Below, one piece after another: positions 33,900 to 42,389 of a stretch of DNA of 64,000 bases (position 1 is the stretch's first letter; each line of letters opens with the position of its first letter). The notes below the pieces were generated by a model. That model saw only the letters and a list, made by a program, of their open reading frames with translations, made no database searches and was not told the DNA's origin. The stretch covers positions 129,001-193,000 of the forward strand of contig NZ_VISI01000002.1 of the NCBI RefSeq assembly GCF_007827365.1, in the 5' to 3' direction. This DNA comes from Olleya sp. Hel_I_94 (lineage in GTDB: Bacteria; Bacteroidota; Bacteroidia; Flavobacteriales; Flavobacteriaceae). The translations under genes and the position numbers were made by a program.

Positions 33900-34535
33900 T
33901 TATTCTATTTCAGGAATAATACCATCGTTTTCTAAGACTAATGTTAATAGTTTAGAGTAATCATTTACTGTTTGATCAATGTTTTCTGGATCTACAATGT
34001 CTATATATCCTTTCCATATTAGTGTGCGGTCTTTTGTAGGACATAGGCAATACACGGACGTTTCGGCATTATAAACCTGATATTCTTTATAAGCATCCGG
34101 ATTAAAAACCTGATCTTGATACATTAAAAAATCGTCATTAAATTTTTTGTGATTTTTATCAAAATTAGAATAGTCTTTCTTGTATTGAATTTTGTTTTTT
34201 ATTCCAGCTACTTTAGTAAAAATTACAGCATCAAAACCTTCCTCAATTAATTGATTTTCTAACACTTTTAATTCTGCGTCAGTTTTTTCTGATTCTAAAA
34301 AATCTGCGTCAAACTTATCTAAGCTAACAGAAGCATCAATCCCTCTAGCGACTAATTGTTTTTGTAGTTTTTTTTCAAATTGTGATTTAGCTGTTTGATT
34401 ATTTGATAATGCCACAATAAAAACTTTTTGTAATGTGTAATCGCTGGCGTCTGGACTAATCCAACGCTCTCTTAATTGCGTGCTATCACATGCATATAGC
34501 GATATAAGTAATAATATAAGTAGTGTTTTTTTCAT
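33900..34535 (-). CDS. Hypothetical lipoprotein
   Basis: A 211-residue lipoprotein (MKKTLLILLLISLYAC, lipid Cys16) with the start pattern RERWISPDASDYTLQKVFIVALS ... QTAKSQFEKKL. This is typical of small flavobacterial lipoproteins of about 200 residues with a Rossmann-like alternation (a strand 'KVFIVALS', a helix, then 'RGIDASVS'). A Tyr/Asp-rich middle (~115-165) may be a loop. Function unknown. It follows the helical-protein gene by one base and is presumably co-transcribed. Confidence 0.65.
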   Translation of the reverse strand: MKKTLLILLLISLYACDSTQLRERWISPDASDYTLQKVFIVALSNNQTAKSQFEKKLQKQLVARGIDASVSLDKFDADFLESEKTDAELKVLENQLIEEGFDAVIFTKVAGIKNKIQYKKDYSNFDKNHKKFNDDFLMYQDQVFNPDAYKEYQVYNAETSVYCLCPTKDRTLIWKGYIDIVDPENIDQTVNDYSKLLTLVLENDGIIPEIE

Positions 34536-34536
34536 A

Positions 34537-34980
34537 TTATTTATTTAATAAGTGTTCGTCTTTGTCTGTTTTCATTAGTCTTTTTACCAATTCAAAAACC
34601 TCAAATTTAACCGCTTTATAGTCGTAAAAAAAAGAACTCAATGTCTTAGTTAACGTTCTATGGTCTTCTTTATATTGTTCTTCTTTTTCAATTTCATCCT
34701 TACCGTCCACCATTAAACTTAGTTCTTTTTCGTGCTTTGTTAAGTCATTAATAAGTAGTTGATTACCTCTAGTGGTTCTTAGTAAAGCAGTGGTTACTAT
34801 TTTGGCTCTATCTAATATTTCTGCCTCAATTATTTTATGTGTATAATCGGTTAGTAATTCTTCTAAAAAGATTTGTTCATCCTTTATAAAGTTAAGCTCT
34901 GATAACCATGTTTTGGACATGTTATGCATTCTTTCAGCACTATACCATTCTACAATTTTGGTTTTCTTTTCTGATTTCAT
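34537..34980 (-). CDS. Helical hypothetical protein (third paralogue)
   Basis: A 147-residue charged helical protein: WYSAERMHNMSKTWLSEL, then FIKDEQIFLEELL, a central coiled coil, and SFFYDYKAVKFEVFELVKRL. The 'W..EL.FIK.E..FLE.LL' helix resembles those of 7045-7464 and 7468-7854. As at those loci it is near a universal stress protein gene. It has no obvious promoter of its own; a terminator hairpin (34998-35037) lies 18 bp before its ATG and an FNR-type promoter lies 200 bp upstream. Confidence 0.6.
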   Translation of the reverse strand: MKSEKKTKIVEWYSAERMHNMSKTWLSELNFIKDEQIFLEELLTDYTHKIIEAEILDRAKIVTTALLRTTRGNQLLINDLTKHEKELSLMVDGKDEIEKEEQYKEDHRTLTKTLSSFFYDYKAVKFEVFELVKRLMKTDKDEHLLNK

Positions 34981-34997
34981 AATTTAATTATTGTTTT

Positions 34998-35037
34998 AAA
35001 AAAAAACAGGAAGTATAACATTGTCAACTTCCTGTTT
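34998..35037 (-). terminator. Rho-independent terminator or attenuator (minus strand)
   Basis: Read on the minus strand, an 11-bp stem (AAACAGGAAGT / ACTTCCTGTTT, 35027-35037 with 35004-35014) is followed by a run of at least nine T. It precedes the gene at 34980 by 18 bp, so it either ends a short RNA or attenuates the operon. Confidence 0.75.
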
Positions 35038-35180
35038 ATTGATTACAACTTTATGTACCACTTTTTGGTATTACTTTGACTTAGTAAACCGTTTAACAAA
35101 AAAATAATTTTTGTTGTTGATTAATAGCGTGTCGTGGTATTAATTATTGCAATCTCTTACTACTCAGTTATTATTTTCTA
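34998..35180 (-). ncRNA. Candidate FNR-activated small RNA or attenuated leader (~180 nt)
   Basis: An FNR-type promoter (35185-35227) points into this stretch and a strong terminator closes it. Between them no reading frame longer than a few codons exists on the minus strand, and there is no ATG until the terminator itself. The interior has a short hairpin (TACCA-AAAAG-TGGTA near 35065-35080) and A/U-rich single-stranded stretches. If most transcripts stop at 34998 this is a free small RNA made at low oxygen; if polymerase reads through, it is the leader of the 34980-33900 operon. Start site is estimated from the -7 box. Confidence 0.5.
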
Positions 35181-35184
35181 TAAT

Positions 35185-35227
35185 TAAAGGTACTTATATT
35201 GTTAGTCTTAAACTATGATATTTATCA
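35185..35227 (-). promoter_or_regulatory. FNR-type promoter, minus strand
   Basis: On the minus strand the operator TGATAAATATCA (35227-35216) is followed, 35 bases from its first base, by TACCTTTA (35192-35185), a one-mismatch -7 box. The spacing equals that of the ccoS and hemN promoters. Confidence 0.65.
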
Positions 35228-35240
35228 TGTAACTAACAGC

Positions 35241-36614
35241 TTACAATTTAATTTTAATCACTTCATTTAACGCTGGACAATAGCTGTCCCATCCATAAAC
35301 AGTTTTTAATTTAACATGAAAGGCTTGTTGTGCAGTAGCCTCTCCATGGACTAAATAAATGGCTTTTGGTGTATTTTTAATAGCACTTAGCCAATCCAAT
35401 AAACCTGATTGATCTGCATGAGCAGACAAACTATCAATATGTTTTACTTTTGCTTTAACAGGGTAGTATTTACCATAAAATTTAACCTCATGTGTGCCTT
35501 CTTTTAATAAGCGTCCTCTGGTACCTTCTGCTTGGTAACCTACCAGTAAAATGGTTGTGTTATCATGATCTATTAATTGTTGCAAATAAGTTAATACACG
35601 TCCTCCAGTTACCATACCACTTCCTGCTATAATTATTTTAGAGCGTGGATCATCTATGGTTTTCCAGGTATCTGCATAAGAGGTAATAATATTAATATGG
35701 TTACACATAGCCTCATAATCTGATGCTGACAATTTATGCCATTTTGGAAATTTTTTAAAAACCTCTAACACATTGTTTCCCATTGGGCTATCTACAAATA
35801 TCGGAATGTTTGGAATTTTATTTTTTTGATATAATTTAAATAAAATAAACATTAGCATCTGTAAACGTTCTACCGCAAAACTTGGGATAATTAAATTGCC
35901 TCTATCGTTTATGGTTTGTTTGATTATGTCAGTTAGTTTTTCTTCAATAGCCTCTTTAGGATGTAGTTTATCTCCATAAGTACTTTCTATAAATAAATAG
36001 TCTGCATTATCAGGACGTTTTGGGTCGCTAAGTAAATAATCATTTGTTCTACCAATGTCTCCAGAAAATACAAAACGTTTTCCATCAATATCTAATTCTA
36101 TAAATGTTGAACCTATTATATGACCATTATAATTAAATCTATAGGATATGTGATTATTAATATTAATCCATTTGTCTTGGGTTTGTACTTCAAATTTGGC
36201 CACAATTTGTTCTACTTCTTTTTGCGTATAAAAAGGTAATGCTGGATTATGTTTAGTGTAGTTTTCTGCATTAGCCTTTTTGGCTTCTTCTTCGTTTATT
36301 TTTGCGCTATCTTTTAAAATAATTTCGGCTATAGCCAAAGTTGGAGCAGTACCAATTATAGTGCCTTTAAACCCTTGTTTTATTAGTCTAGGTAAATAAC
36401 CAACATGGTCTAGATGTCCATGAGTTAATAATATAGTTTGTATGGAAGCTACATCTATTGGAAGTGGTTGCCAATTTAAAAGGCGTAAATCTTTTAAGCC
36501 TTGAAACAATCCACAATCTATTAATATTGAAGTATTAAAAGCTTCAATTAAATATTTGGATCCAGTTACTGTTTTTGCTCCTCCTAAAAAGGTAATGTTA
36601 ACGTGATTATTCAT
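35241..36614 (-). CDS. Metallo-beta-lactamase/beta-CASP RNase-like protein
   Basis: A 457-residue protein with the MBL core (motif 2 LTHGHLDHVGYLPRL, then GHIIGSTFIELDIDGKRFVFSGDIG), the beta-CASP insertion (~190-370, with FIESTYGD and PNIPIFVDSPMG), and the C-terminal HIDSLSAHADQSGLLDWL and LVHGEATAQQAF motifs that complete the zinc site. These features define the CPSF73/RNase J-like 'RNA-specificity' family. It probably processes RNA. It follows the ATP-cone nuclease by four bases in an operon headed by a Usp gene. Confidence 0.9.
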   Translation of the reverse strand: MNNHVNITFLGGAKTVTGSKYLIEAFNTSILIDCGLFQGLKDLRLLNWQPLPIDVASIQTILLTHGHLDHVGYLPRLIKQGFKGTIIGTAPTLAIAEIILKDSAKINEEEAKKANAENYTKHNPALPFYTQKEVEQIVAKFEVQTQDKWININNHISYRFNYNGHIIGSTFIELDIDGKRFVFSGDIGRTNDYLLSDPKRPDNADYLFIESTYGDKLHPKEAIEEKLTDIIKQTINDRGNLIIPSFAVERLQMLMFILFKLYQKNKIPNIPIFVDSPMGNNVLEVFKKFPKWHKLSASDYEAMCNHINIITSYADTWKTIDDPRSKIIIAGSGMVTGGRVLTYLQQLIDHDNTTILLVGYQAEGTRGRLLKEGTHEVKFYGKYYPVKAKVKHIDSLSAHADQSGLLDWLSAIKNTPKAIYLVHGEATAQQAFHVKLKTVYGWDSYCPALNEVIKIKL

Positions 36615-36618
36615 AGCT

Positions 36619-37464
36619 TTATTTGGTATTACATAGTAACTTAATTTCGTTTAAAATTCTTTTTTTACGAATTTCAGAGACGCCTAAATGATCTAAATAA
36701 AAGGCGTCATTTAATAAATCTTTGCAAAGGACAACCTCTCTGTTTAATAAAAATTGTTTTTCTCTTTTAGTTAGTAATGTGGATGTTGTAATAGGGTAAA
36801 GTTTTAATTGATCGATACGCTCTTTTAACCCATTATTTAAAGGGTAATCCCAACTTAATAAGTGTAACCCAATACAATTACCATATGTTTTTGCATCCTC
36901 TGTAAATCTTGTGTTTGTGACTACCCAACCTTGTGTCATAGTTGTGTTTGAGTGATATTTGATATTCCAGTTAAGCTGAATATCCTGAAATCTAGAATAG
37001 ATATACAACGGTATTTTGACATTGCAATTTAATCCAGCCTCACCATGAAATTTGCACTCGACAAGTACAGTATTATTGGCTTTTGTTGCCAAAATATCGA
37101 CCTCATGCTTCACACATTTTCCATTAATAATCTCGCCAACTTTAGTTGTATAACCTGAGGCTTCTAAAATGGCTGCTACATAACGTTCAAACGGAAATCC
37201 CGTAGGGCCTAACTCATAAATAGCTTTTTTTAATTTGTATTTAGAGGCCAAGTGACTTTTGGTCGCCTTAAGCATAGCAAAAGCACGATTGTAAATTTCT
37301 TTAGTAGAAATCCCTTGGTATAACTCATCTCTAACATTTGATGTGATTTTTTGGGCTAATGCTTTATCTGCTCCAGATTTTATTAAAGAATTTTTAAGTT
37401 TATCTATAGAAAACTTAACGTGTTCTCCGGATGATTTTTTTATGTAAAGGTCCTGTGTTGTCAT
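36619..37464 (-). CDS. ATP-cone domain fused to restriction-endonuclease-like domain
   Basis: A 281-residue fusion. Residues 3-90 are an ATP-cone (LYIKKSSGEHVKFSIDKLKNS in part; the nucleotide-sensing domain of NrdR and ribonucleotide reductases). Residues ~90-200 are a PD-(D/E)xK nuclease core (FERYVAAILEASGYTTKVG, then HEVDILATKANNTVLVECKF, where Asp, Glu and Lys line the active site). A helical tail (~225-281, LTKREKQFLLNREVVLCKDLL) follows, ending in a possible helix-hairpin-helix (LGVSEIRKKRILNEI). It could be a nuclease gated by (d)ATP level. Spacing of 3-4 bp on both sides shows co-transcription with a Usp and a beta-CASP RNase. Confidence 0.8.
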   Translation of the reverse strand: MTTQDLYIKKSSGEHVKFSIDKLKNSLIKSGADKALAQKITSNVRDELYQGISTKEIYNRAFAMLKATKSHLASKYKLKKAIYELGPTGFPFERYVAAILEASGYTTKVGEIINGKCVKHEVDILATKANNTVLVECKFHGEAGLNCNVKIPLYIYSRFQDIQLNWNIKYHSNTTMTQGWVVTNTRFTEDAKTYGNCIGLHLLSWDYPLNNGLKERIDQLKLYPITTSTLLTKREKQFLLNREVVLCKDLLNDAFYLDHLGVSEIRKKRILNEIKLLCNTK

Positions 37465-37467
37465 ATT

Positions 37468-38301
37468 TTATTGGTTATCTGGAATAACTAAAAAAGGGAT
37501 AGAGGGATTAAAACCTATTTTTTTTATAACAGGTTCGTTTAAAAACCGTTCCATTATACTGTGCTTATAATTGACCATAATAAGTAAGTCGATATTTAAA
37601 TCTTGTATAAATGTATTTATGATCTCAGCTTTTTTGTTGTAATTGGGTACTGAATGGTAATGCGTTTTAAAGCCTTGAAGTCCTTTTTGTAATATGGATA
37701 AATTATATTGTTGTATAGGTGCCAAGTTATCATTAACCTGAATGTTGACAACCCTTAAGGTGGCATTGTTGTCGTAAGTAAAATCATTGATAGTTTTAAT
37801 TTCTAAATCGGTATAAAACCTATTTAAATCTGTAGAGAAAACGATTTGTTTTAAAGGTTTATAATCATATTGATCAGGTATAATTAAAATTGGGCATATT
37901 TTAATAGTGTTAACTAATCGCGTTGTATTACTACCAAAAAACAGTTGTTTGTTTCTTGAAGTACCTTTTGTACCCATAATAATTAAGTCTATTGGGTTTT
38001 CTGCAATATGTGCTTTTACTGCAACTTGTAAATCAATTAATTTTAGAACAGTCTCAAAGCTGTGATTAGCATTTGCATCACTAGATTCTATTTGGTCTTT
38101 AACTTCTTCTAATTGTCGTTTACACTGCTGTATGGTGTTTTTTAAATATACATCTGACAAATTGGATAGGGAAGAGGCAGTTAACGGATTAGCATGTAAT
38201 AAGTAAAATGTACAAACTTCGTATTTATACAATTTTACAGCGTAAACTATAGCACTCCATGCATTATCAGAAAAATCAGTAGGTAGTAAGATATGTTTCA
38301 T
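37468..38301 (-). CDS. Universal stress protein, tandem UspA domains
   Basis: A 277-residue protein. Domain 1 starts MKHILLPTDFSDNAWSAIVY and carries the ATP loop MGTKGTSRNKQLFFGSNTTRLV (G-x2-G-x9-G-S) before CPILIIPDQ. Domain 2 (~150-277) lacks the loop. First gene of a three-gene operon with the ATP-cone nuclease and the beta-CASP protein. A promoter with an FNR-like site lies just upstream at 38324-38366. Confidence 0.9.
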   Translation of the reverse strand: MKHILLPTDFSDNAWSAIVYAVKLYKYEVCTFYLLHANPLTASSLSNLSDVYLKNTIQQCKRQLEEVKDQIESSDANANHSFETVLKLIDLQVAVKAHIAENPIDLIIMGTKGTSRNKQLFFGSNTTRLVNTIKICPILIIPDQYDYKPLKQIVFSTDLNRFYTDLEIKTINDFTYDNNATLRVVNIQVNDNLAPIQQYNLSILQKGLQGFKTHYHSVPNYNKKAEIINTFIQDLNIDLLIMVNYKHSIMERFLNEPVIKKIGFNPSIPFLVIPDNQ

Positions 38302-38323
38302 ATCCTTAAGTTTTAGGTTTACT

Positions 38324-38366
38324 TAAAGATATTTGATATAAATCTTATAGGATATGATATATATTA
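38324..38366 (-). promoter_or_regulatory. Probable FNR-type promoter of the usp-nuclease-RNase operon
   Basis: Minus strand: TAATATATATCA (38366-38355, one mismatch to TGA-N6-TCA) is followed at the standard 35-base step by TATCTTTA (38331-38324), a one-mismatch -7 box. The ATG lies 22 bp downstream. The operator half-site is degenerate, so confidence is moderate. Confidence 0.5.
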
Positions 38367-38373
38367 GTTTTAC

Positions 38374-38414
38374 AAAAAAAGGGTATTAAAATGATAATTC
38401 ATTTTAATACCCTT
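38374..38414 (-). terminator. Rho-independent terminator (minus strand)
   Basis: A 14-bp perfect stem (GGGTATTAAAATGA / TCATTTTAATACCC) with a 4-nt loop. On the minus strand it is followed by seven T, so it ends the 38438-39274 gene. Confidence 0.85.
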
Positions 38415-38437
38415 AATATAACTAACTAAAAAAACAG

Positions 38438-39274
38438 TTATTTAATACGGAAAGTGACTACAGGCAATGCAGCATGATTTGCAATGTCTTCAGAGATACT
38501 TCCTGATAAAAAGTGTGTAAATCCAGTACGACCATGTGTAGCAACAGCTATAGCGTCTGCACCAGAAACATTTGCATAATTTAAGACTCCTTTTTCTACT
38601 GAGTAATCAGATATAAACTGTACTTCTGATAATTTATCTAAATTACCATCTGCTTTTTGTAAAAAGTTAGCAACCGTTTTTTCCATTTCAGAGGTGCTAC
38701 TAAAGTTATCTCCTGGAGTATTGATATATACTAAATGTAAGTTTGAACCTAATGTTTCAAATAACTTAGAAGCATTTAAATATGGAGTGACTGTTCCGTC
38801 AGAAAAATCTGAAGCAAATACTACATTATCAAAACTTAAAGTTGTTGGTTTGTTTTTAACAACCAGTACAGGTATTTCTGCGTGACGTACTACTTTTTCT
38901 GTATTTGAGCCCACAAAAATTTCTTTTAAACCACTACTACCATGAGAACCCATAACTATTAAGTCTGCATTATGCTCTTTAGCAACATCGTTTACTTCAC
39001 TAAAAACTTTAAAGTGTTTAACTACAGGTGTTACTTTTACATCTTTTAAAAAGTCTTGATCTAAAAATTCTGTAAATCTATTTTCGGCTAATTTTAAAAA
39101 GAAAATAGTTTCTGATTGGATATCAGCTTCACCTTGGGTTAAGATGGTTTCAGAAATTTCTAACATGTGTAATGCAAATATTTCTGCATTATATTTTTTT
39201 GCCAATATAGCTGCTGATTCTAAAGCATATTTTGAATGTTCAGAGAAGTCTACTGGTACTATTATTTTTTTCAT
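38438..39274 (-). CDS. Universal stress protein with two conserved ATP loops
   Basis: A 278-residue protein with the best-preserved Usp domains of the window. Domain 1 (MKKIIVPVDFSEHSKYALES) has MGSHGSSGLKEIFVGSNTEKVV. Domain 2 (from ~145) has ATHGRTGFTHFLSGSISEDIA. Both match G-x2-G-x9-G-S/T, so both should bind ATP. It is monocistronic, with its own terminator, 86 bp from hemN. A -7-like TAACTTTA lies at 39314-39307, without an operator at the usual step. Confidence 0.92.
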   Translation of the reverse strand: MKKIIVPVDFSEHSKYALESAAILAKKYNAEIFALHMLEISETILTQGEADIQSETIFFLKLAENRFTEFLDQDFLKDVKVTPVVKHFKVFSEVNDVAKEHNADLIVMGSHGSSGLKEIFVGSNTEKVVRHAEIPVLVVKNKPTTLSFDNVVFASDFSDGTVTPYLNASKLFETLGSNLHLVYINTPGDNFSSTSEMEKTVANFLQKADGNLDKLSEVQFISDYSVEKGVLNYANVSGADAIAVATHGRTGFTHFLSGSISEDIANHAALPVVTFRIK

Positions 39275-39360
39275 ATTGATAGTTTTAAAGGTTGTGTTTT
39301 ATGTTTTAAAGTTATCGATTGTGTTGGTAATTATCGAGCTTTTATAAATTAATTAACAGT

Positions 39361-40725
39361 CTAAATGGTCATGGAAAATAATTGCGTTTCTGGTTTGTTT
39401 CGCTGTAAAAGCAAATCAAAAGCCATACATATATTTCTAACAAACGGTTTTCCTTTTTCTGTAATAAAAATTTGATTTAATTCTATGTTTAATAAACCAT
39501 CGTCTTGCATTTCTTTAAGCTTTAATAGGACTTCTGGTATGTCTTCAAAATATAAATTATTAGCCATCCAATTGGTTTTAAAGTGGCACATTAAATTTAA
39601 AATGTGCTGTCTAATAATTAAATCTTCAGATGATAAGATGTGTCCTCTAAAAACAGGAATACTGTTGTTTTCAATTAAATGATAATATTCTTCAATACCT
39701 TTTACGTTTTGTGCAAAAGCATACCAACTGTCACTAATAGATGAGACACCTAAACCTATCATCACTTTAGTTTTTGAGGCTGTATAACCCATAAAATTGC
39801 GATGCATAGTTTCGGTTTGACTTGCTTGATACAAACCATCTGTTTTAAGTGCAAAATGATCCATTCCAATATCATGATATCCTGCTTGTGCTAATAGTTT
39901 TTTACCTAATTGATATTGGTTTTGTTTTATACTTGGTGTTGGTAAATCACTGTCTTTATAGCCTCTTTGTCCATTTCCTTTTATCCAAGGGACATGTGCG
40001 TAACTATAAAAAGCAATACGATCTGGCAATAATTGTTTTGTTTTTTTAATGGTGTCTTCTACATGTGCTTCCGTTTGAAAAGGTAAACCAAATATAATGT
40101 CATGGCCAATAGAGGTGTAACCTATTGTTCTTGCTAACTCTGTAACTTTTTTTACATTTTCAAAGGGTTGAAATCTGTGTATGGCTTTTTGTACAATAGG
40201 GTTATAATCTTGCACTCCAAAACTGACACGTCTAAATCCTAAATCAAATAGCGTTTGTAAATGTGTTTTTGTGGTATTGTTAGGGTGACCTTCAAAACTA
40301 AACTCATAATCATCTGCTAGTTTAGCTTTGTATTTAATACCATTGATTAAAATTTTTAAATTTTCAGAATCAAAAAAAGTAGGTGTTCCACCACCAAGGT
40401 GCAACTCTTTAATTACAGGTTTATCGCCTAATAAATCACAGTATAATTGCCATTCTTTTAAAACTGCATTTATATAAGGTAACTCTACATCATGACGTTT
40501 AGTGATACGTTTATTACAACCGCAAAACGTACAAAGACTTTCGCAAAAAGGTAAGTGTATGTATAAGCTAATACCTTCAGTACTGTTGCTTTCGTCAAAA
40601 GCTTTTTTAAGGCTTAGTTTCCATTCTTTTAATGAAAAAGTATCTAAATCCCAATAAGGAACAGTAGGATAACTAGTATATCTAGGTCCAGCAACATTAT
40701 ATTTATTAACTAAAGACAAGCACAT
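39361..40725 (-). CDS. hemN: Oxygen-independent coproporphyrinogen III dehydrogenase HemN
   Basis: A 454-residue radical-SAM enzyme that converts coproporphyrinogen III to protoporphyrinogen IX without oxygen. The radical-SAM cluster motif is YIHLPFCESLCTFCGC (Cys61, Cys65, Cys68). The N-terminal NKYNVAGPRYTSYPTVPYW and GGGTPTFF match HemN proper and not the HemW chaperone. It supplies haem for the cbb3 oxidase at low oxygen. The promoter has a perfect FNR-like palindrome (40746-40788). Confidence 0.95.
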   Translation of the reverse strand: MCLSLVNKYNVAGPRYTSYPTVPYWDLDTFSLKEWKLSLKKAFDESNSTEGISLYIHLPFCESLCTFCGCNKRITKRHDVELPYINAVLKEWQLYCDLLGDKPVIKELHLGGGTPTFFDSENLKILINGIKYKAKLADDYEFSFEGHPNNTTKTHLQTLFDLGFRRVSFGVQDYNPIVQKAIHRFQPFENVKKVTELARTIGYTSIGHDIIFGLPFQTEAHVEDTIKKTKQLLPDRIAFYSYAHVPWIKGNGQRGYKDSDLPTPSIKQNQYQLGKKLLAQAGYHDIGMDHFALKTDGLYQASQTETMHRNFMGYTASKTKVMIGLGVSSISDSWYAFAQNVKGIEEYYHLIENNSIPVFRGHILSSEDLIIRQHILNLMCHFKTNWMANNLYFEDIPEVLLKLKEMQDDGLLNIELNQIFITEKGKPFVRNICMAFDLLLQRNKPETQLFSMTI

Positions 40726-40745
40726 ATTTTAACTATTTGATAAGT

Positions 40746-40788
40746 CAAAGTTAATGGGCTTGTGCCTTTTAAAATATGACATATGTCA
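40746..40788 (-). promoter_or_regulatory. FNR-activated promoter of hemN
   Basis: The 16-bp perfect palindrome TATGACATATGTCATA (40775-40790) contains TGACATATGTCA. On the minus strand the exact -7 box TAACTTTG (40753-40746) follows at the 35-base step. The ATG of hemN is 21 bp further. Confidence 0.85.
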
Positions 40789-40810
40789 TACAGGTCGTAA
40801 AGCTTTAGTT

Positions 40811-41470
40811 TTAGTTTAGAATATTGTATATTTTGTTATACTGTATGTCCTTAAAGTGAGAAACAACTAAATCTGCTTGTGTATAATCTTGGTTTTTAGA
40901 ATGAAAACTATCATAACCAATACAATAGCTTCCCGCAGCTTTTGCAGCTTTAATACCATTGGTAGAGTCTTCAATAACTATACAGTGTTGTTGTAAATGA
41001 CCAGCTAATTGTGCTGCTTTTTCAAATATTTCGGGATGTGGTTTTGAGGCTTTTAAATCTGCACCACTTATTTTAGCTTTAAAATATTGGTCTAAATCAA
41101 AACGTTTAAAAACATTATTTATAGTTAGCATAGATGCCGAAGAAGCTAAAACTAAGGTTAATCCATTACTATGATAGTCTTGTATTATATCCAACACACC
41201 ATCAATAAGTTGTAAACTTGGATCACTATGAAAAAGATTTACAAATATATCACGTTTATATTGCACTAACTCCTCAGGCGCATTGTCTAGTTTAAATAGG
41301 TCACACATACGTTTACAAACATTAATTGTAGATTGTCCTGTAGTAGACTCATACAACGTCTCTGACACTTCAATTTTAAAATGATCAAACATTTTAAAGT
41401 AGGCTTTTTTATGTAAAGGTTCAGTGTCAACAATAACACCATCCATATCAAATAACACAGCTTTTAACAT
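40811..41470 (-). CDS. HAD-superfamily phosphatase, beta-phosphoglucomutase-like
   Basis: A 219-residue HAD hydrolase of the cap-C1 type. Motif I FDMDGVIVDTEPLH (Asp8, Asp10), motif II LASSAS, motif III Lys in KASKPHPEIF, motif IV VIEDSTNGIKAAKAAG. The subgroup contains beta-phosphoglucomutases and sugar-phosphate or 2-deoxyglucose-6-phosphate phosphatases; the substrate cannot be told. It is transcribed toward hemN but has no sign of belonging to its operon (about 85 bp, with the hemN promoter in between). Confidence 0.88.
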   Translation of the reverse strand: MLKAVLFDMDGVIVDTEPLHKKAYFKMFDHFKIEVSETLYESTTGQSTINVCKRMCDLFKLDNAPEELVQYKRDIFVNLFHSDPSLQLIDGVLDIIQDYHSNGLTLVLASSASMLTINNVFKRFDLDQYFKAKISGADLKASKPHPEIFEKAAQLAGHLQQHCIVIEDSTNGIKAAKAAGSYCIGYDSFHSKNQDYTQADLVVSHFKDIQYNKIYNILN

Positions 41471-41572
41471 ACATTTTGTTTTTTGCGAAGATACTTAATA
41501 TGTGGTTTTTTACCATAGATATATTTTTTAGTCTATTATAATTACAATATTTTGCGATAACACTTTTAAAAT

Positions 41573-42346
41573 ATGATTTACACCATTGTTTTTATAATTT
41601 TTATTGGCTTTATAGTTTACGCTTTTGTGCTAATGAGGCCAAGGACAGTAAAACAAATTCCGCTACATTGGCACGCCATACTATTAGATAAGGTTTTATT
41701 TTATAAAAAGTTATCTAAAGCAAATCAAGACGTGTTTAAAAAACGGATAGCGCTTTTTTTAACCGAAATAAATATTGATGGTGTAAATACTACAATTGAT
41801 GAAACTGATAAGTTACTAATCGCGTCTAGTGCTATTATTCCTGTTTTTGGATTTAAAGAATGGAGTTATAATAATCTATCAGGTATTATAGTCTATCCAG
41901 ACAGTTTTAATGAAGATTTGCAATTTTCTGATATCGATAAAAACAGAAAAATTTTAGGGATGGTAGGTACAGGTAGGTATGAAAAACAAATGATTTTATC
42001 CAAAAAAGCAATTCGTTTAGCCTTTAATAATAAAACAGATAAGCATAATACACCTGTCCATGAATTTGTCCATTTACTGGATAAAATGGATGGAGAAACG
42101 GATGGTGTACCTGAGTATTTTTTAGGCAAAGAATATATACAACCTTGGTTAGAGTTAATGCATACCGAAATGGAAAACATTAATAACGATACTTCTGATA
42201 TTAGAAAGTATGGAGGTACAAGTCAAGCCGAGCTTTTTGCTGTAGCTTCCGAGTATTTTTTTGAACGTCCTAAGTTATTCAAACAAAAGCATCCTGAGTT
42301 ATATAAGATGTTGTCGTTATGTTTTCAACAACCAAAACAAAGTTAA
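41573..42346 (+). CDS. mtfA: MtfA-family zinc metallopeptidase, membrane-anchored
   Basis: A 257-residue protein. One N-terminal span (TIVFIIFIGFIVYAFVLM) precedes the MtfA domain with the gluzincin motif HEFVHLLD (His163, Glu164, His167) and the third zinc ligand in AELFAVASEYFFE. E. coli MtfA is a soluble aminopeptidase that controls the glucose PTS regulator Mlc; flavobacterial homologues often have the extra anchor. The regulator gene at 42390 follows 43 bp later with its own -7-like TAACTTTA (42363-42370). Confidence 0.85.
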   Translation: MIYTIVFIIFIGFIVYAFVLMRPRTVKQIPLHWHAILLDKVLFYKKLSKANQDVFKKRIALFLTEINIDGVNTTIDETDKLLIASSAIIPVFGFKEWSYNNLSGIIVYPDSFNEDLQFSDIDKNRKILGMVGTGRYEKQMILSKKAIRLAFNNKTDKHNTPVHEFVHLLDKMDGETDGVPEYFLGKEYIQPWLELMHTEMENINNDTSDIRKYGGTSQAELFAVASEYFFERPKLFKQKHPELYKMLSLCFQQPKQS

Positions 42347-42389
42347 ATTAATTCAAATTAGTTAACTTTACAATTGAAAAAAACAAACC

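Noticed and set aside
39307..39350. FNR- or GTAAC-type operator before the usp gene at 39274
   Set aside because: A -7-like TAACTTTA exists at 39314-39307, but the sequence at the operator step (39338-39349) matches neither motif.
42326..42370. Autoregulation of the cysteine-bearing Crp/Fnr gene
   Set aside because: A -7-like TAACTTTA is present at 42363, but nothing like GTAAC-N4-GTTAC lies at the usual step.
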